64,000 nucleotides of DNA from Gemmatimonadota bacterium (GTDB lineage: Bacteria; Gemmatimonadota; Gemmatimonadetes; Gemmatimonadales; Gemmatimonadaceae), in contig JADKAQ010000016.1 in NCBI GenBank assembly GCA_016719105.1, positions 124,001 through 188,000 of the forward strand, given 5' to 3'. The position numbers and the translations under genes are program-made. Below the pieces are notes generated by a model. That model did not search any database, was not told the DNA's origin, and saw nothing but the letters and a program-made list of their open reading frames with translations. Shown here one piece after another: positions 61,903 through 64,000 of the stretch; position 1 is the first letter of the stretch; each line of letters begins with the position of its first letter.

Positions 61903-63165
61903 CTACGGAGTACTCCCGGCCCGCATAACGAGGGCCGACTGAATGTTCAGGCTGTCGAGTTGCTGCTTGAGCAACCGCGCATCCCCCTCGGTCGAGAAGG
62001 CACCGGCATACACACGCCAGACCAGGGAGGAGTCGCGCAGCAGATAGGCGGGAATGCCTCGTCCGCGGTAGGCCGCGACGCGCACCTGCGCGATCGCGTC
62101 CGACGAGGCCGAGTCCAACAGGAGGGCGAACGGTGTGCGCGCCACGGCGCCAGCGCCAGTGGTCAGGCGACCGTCGCCGCGCAGCGCGGCGAGATACTCC
62201 TCGGCACTGGCGCTATCGGGAAAGGCCCCCGACACCAGGCGATACGCCGGGACTGTATCCGCCCCGACCAGAACGGTCGAGAAGGTCATCGCCGGGAGCG
62301 AGTCCCCGCGGCGTGCCACGTAGTCGACCGCTTCCGTTCCGGATGCGGTGAGCAGGAGCTCGACGCTGAAGCTCGCCTCGTTGGCGACCGGCGCCGCGAC
62401 GACGGGGGGCGGAAGGGTGACGGCCGAGTCGAGCGGCGGTGCGGGCTCACGCGTGGACCGTGCATCGATGAACCCCGCGAGCAGCGGTCGCCACTTGGGG
62501 GCGGTAAAGACCGCTCCCGCTCCCAGTGCCAGTACCGCAACCGTCAGGATGGCCAAGCGTGCCCGGCTCGGGGCGGCACCCCGGGGGGCGAACGGTGAGA
62601 TGGCCGCACCGCCGGTGGGGGTGTGCAGCGCCGAGTCGGAGCGCACCTCGGCCAGGAGCGCAGCGGCCGGGTTGGGCGAGACCGCCTCGCCCACCAGGAC
62701 GATGCCGTCGAGGTGCATCACCATCTGCCCCATGGCCGGCACTCGCGCCGGCGCAGCGACCAGGAGGAGCCCCTGCGCCCGCCGCACCTGCTCGGCGATC
62801 ACTTCCCACCAGCGACTGGTCAGGATCTCCACTGTCAGCGGCGACTCGGCGCCGCCACCGACCACGTAGACGTTGGCCCGCTCGCTGTGCGGGTGGGCCG
62901 CGCGGTCGAGCGAGACGCCATAGTGCACCATGTCGCTCACACCGGGATGCAGCTCCGCGTCCTCGCGCGAGACAATCCCCTGGCCGTCGCCCAGCAGGTC
63001 GAGGAGGTACACGCGACGCGTGCGCGCGTGCAAGCGCGCCAGCCCCAGCGCCACGGCGCCGGTGGCCGCCGGGTCATCGCCCAGCACCGCCACGGCGCTG
63101 TGTGGGGCCAGCGCGGCGCTCACGCGCGTGCCGGCGACCTCCCACATCGCCTCGTAGTCCCGCAC
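61903..63165 (-). CDS. ParA/CpsD-like pseudo-ATPase fused to a SPOR domain
   Basis: 420 residues from a GTG at 63165; a CTG at 63180 overlapping the previous stop is an alternative. Residues about 1-185 resemble the MinD/ParA/CpsD fold (VYLLDLLGDG, GVSDMVHYGVSL, LDGIVLVGEAV), but the Walker A place reads GDDPAATGAV with no GK(S/T), so nucleotide hydrolysis is unlikely. A membrane helix follows (RLAILTVAVLALGAGAVF), then a Pro-rich linker and a periplasmic C-terminal SPOR domain (last ~70 residues, WRVYAGAFSTEGDARLLKQQL), which binds peptidoglycan lacking stem peptides at division sites. The gene abuts smc with no gap. Confidence 0.78.
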   Translation of the reverse strand: MRDYEAMWEVAGTRVSAALAPHSAVAVLGDDPAATGAVALGLARLHARTRRVYLLDLLGDGQGIVSREDAELHPGVSDMVHYGVSLDRAAHPHSERANVYVVGGGAESPLTVEILTSRWWEVIAEQVRRAQGLLLVAAPARVPAMGQMVMHLDGIVLVGEAVSPNPAAALLAEVRSDSALHTPTGGAAISPFAPRGAAPSRARLAILTVAVLALGAGAVFTAPKWRPLLAGFIDARSTREPAPPLDSAVTLPPPVVAAPVANEASFSVELLLTASGTEAVDYVARRGDSLPAMTFSTVLVGADTVPAYRLVSGAFPDSASAEEYLAALRGDGRLTTGAGAVARTPFALLLDSASSDAIAQVRVAAYRGRGIPAYLLRDSSLVWRVYAGAFSTEGDARLLKQQLDSLNIQSALVMRAGSTP

Positions 63166-63176
63166 GTCGAGCCCGG

Positions 63177-64000
63177 TCAGGGGACCCCCTCGTAGACCCA
63201 GTAGTTGTGCTTCGACGCCCGGCCCATGCGCTCGGCGTCCGCTTTCGAGTTGTAGGGGCCGAAGATCACGCGAAAGACCGTGGTCCCGGCGGTTTCTCCC
63301 TTCACCACACGCGGGCGCTGCCCGTCGACCGTGATCCCGTCGGCGATCTCGCGGGCGCGCTCCTCGGACAGGACGGCGGCAAAGGACACCGTCCACGAGT
63401 CGCGCGCCGCGGGCGCCGGCGGTGCTTCTTCGCGCGCGGGTTGCTCGGCCGTCGAATCGCGCGGCGGCGTCGCGGCGGCCGCGGTGGCCGCGCCGATGCG
63501 ACGCACCGAGTCGGCCGAGGAGTCGCCGGCCACCCCCTCACCTAACGAGAACGAGACCGGGACGTCGACGCCGCGCGCCCTGGGGCGCAGCCCGTTCCAC
63601 AAGGCGAAGAACCAGACGTCGTTCGCGCCATCGGCCACCGACTGCTTCACCGTCCCCTTGGCCGCGTCCACGAAGGCGACGTCGGCGCCGCGCACGGTGG
63701 CGATCAATCCGTCGACCGTCACCGCAGGGAGGTCGGGGCGCCACGCGGTGCGTACGGTCCCCACCAGTTCGTCCGAGGCGATGGCCACCACCCACGCCGA
63801 ATCGCCGTTGACCGGGCGCGCGAGGAGATAGCGCCCCATGGGGTCCATGCGCAGTTCGGTCACCAGCCCGGGGAGCTTGACCGACCCGCCGATCTCCTCG
63901 GAGTAGCGATCCATCACTTCGAGGCGCGGTCCCCCCTTGTTGGCCACGAAGATGCGGTCACCGCTCGGCGTGGGGGCGATGGCGAGGATCTCGTCATCCG
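63177..64000 (-). CDS. Beta-propeller plus SPOR-domain protein (5' end outside window)
   Basis: Open to the right edge of the window, so the start is missing; about 273 residues are visible. The first part has propeller-like strands (PTPSGDRIFVANKGG, MDPMGRYLLARPVNGDSAWVVAI). An Ala/Pro/Glu-rich linker follows, and the last ~75 residues form a SPOR domain (WTVSFAAVLSEERAREIADGI, FRVIFGPYNSKADAERMG). A signal peptide or anchor would lie upstream. It overlaps or nearly touches the next SPOR gene, and both lead into smc. One TTA codon is at 63536-63542 (TTAGGT, one base off the common motif). Confidence 0.78.
   Translation of the reverse strand, partial: DDEILAIAPTPSGDRIFVANKGGPRLEVMDRYSEEIGGSVKLPGLVTELRMDPMGRYLLARPVNGDSAWVVAIASDELVGTVRTAWRPDLPAVTVDGLIATVRGADVAFVDAAKGTVKQSVADGANDVWFFALWNGLRPRARGVDVPVSFSLGEGVAGDSSADSVRRIGAATAAAATPPRDSTAEQPAREEAPPAPAARDSWTVSFAAVLSEERAREIADGITVDGQRPRVVKGETAGTTVFRVIFGPYNSKADAERMGRASKHNYWVYEGVP

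Overview
The window is an ordinary, gene-dense stretch of a bacterial chromosome with very high GC (about 70% by eye), about 57 protein genes, and no rRNA, tRNA, CRISPR array, insertion sequence or prophage that I can see. The gene content and style point to the phylum Gemmatimonadota or a close member of the FCB group. The evidence is a short primary-type sigma factor of the kind used by Bacteroidota, Bacteroidota-like TAnnTTTG promoter elements, DUF5916 and DUF4105 envelope proteins, GTG/TTG starts, and many 1-4 base overlaps between genes. This assignment is an inference.

Layout. 1-3.4 kb: the 3' part of an NtrY-like histidine kinase and a protein with a pseudokinase joined to a Ser/Thr kinase. 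3.5-10.3 kb: a metallo-beta-lactamase-fold hydrolase coupled to an AIM24-family protein, a small lipoprotein, DNA polymerase IV, an acyl-CoA ligase and a secreted beta-propeller protein. 10.3-15.2 kb: a short N-acetylglutamate-synthase-like acetyltransferase behind a palindromic operator candidate, a quinone oxidoreductase, a SulP transporter, and a DinB-fold/ACT pair. 15.3-22.8 kb: a large sensor kinase, an MsbA-like ABC exporter, a winged-helix regulator and a YcsG-type NRAMP relative. 22.9-26.2 kb: a HEAT-like protein and an HD-GYP protein that overlap by four bases and seem to share an N-terminal domain. 27.1-32.5 kb: a YifB/ComM ATPase, then a tightly overlapped run larE - orf - thpR - orf - NtrX-like sigma-54 regulator. 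33-38 kb: aldehyde dehydrogenase, an unknown gene with lepB, the sigma factor, a DUF983 protein and a YajQ-family protein. 38-48.5 kb: a peptide-binding lipoprotein, a frameshifted D-2-hydroxyacid dehydrogenase, rimO, then an envelope group (SpoIID-like, Gfo/Idh/MocA, DUF4105, DUF5916). 48.6-55.6 kb: an MBL hydrolase, a Crp/Fnr regulator, and the run rpmE-prfA-prmC-ylbF-tmk-S41 protease. 55.6-64 kb, minus strand: two SPOR-domain proteins, smc, an MBL hydrolase, aroF (DAHP synthase) and lolA.

What stands out. (1) The octamer CGTTAGGC is strongly over-represented: the core GTTAGGC occurs 28 times, and it accounts for nearly every TTA leucine codon I noticed and for many stop codons. (2) A Bacteroidota-type sigma factor lies in the same window as TAnnTTTG-like elements, some so close to ATG that leaderless transcripts are likely. 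(3) An 8-bp CYCGTCTT repeat sits just upstream of two unrelated start codons, 25 kb apart, in the same orientation relative to each gene. (4) prfA has no ATG/GTG/TTG for its first 45 codons and seems to start at a CTG overlapping the rpmE stop. (5) The HEAT and HD-GYP gene pair may be an undescribed two-part signalling module. No defence or biosynthetic island is visible.
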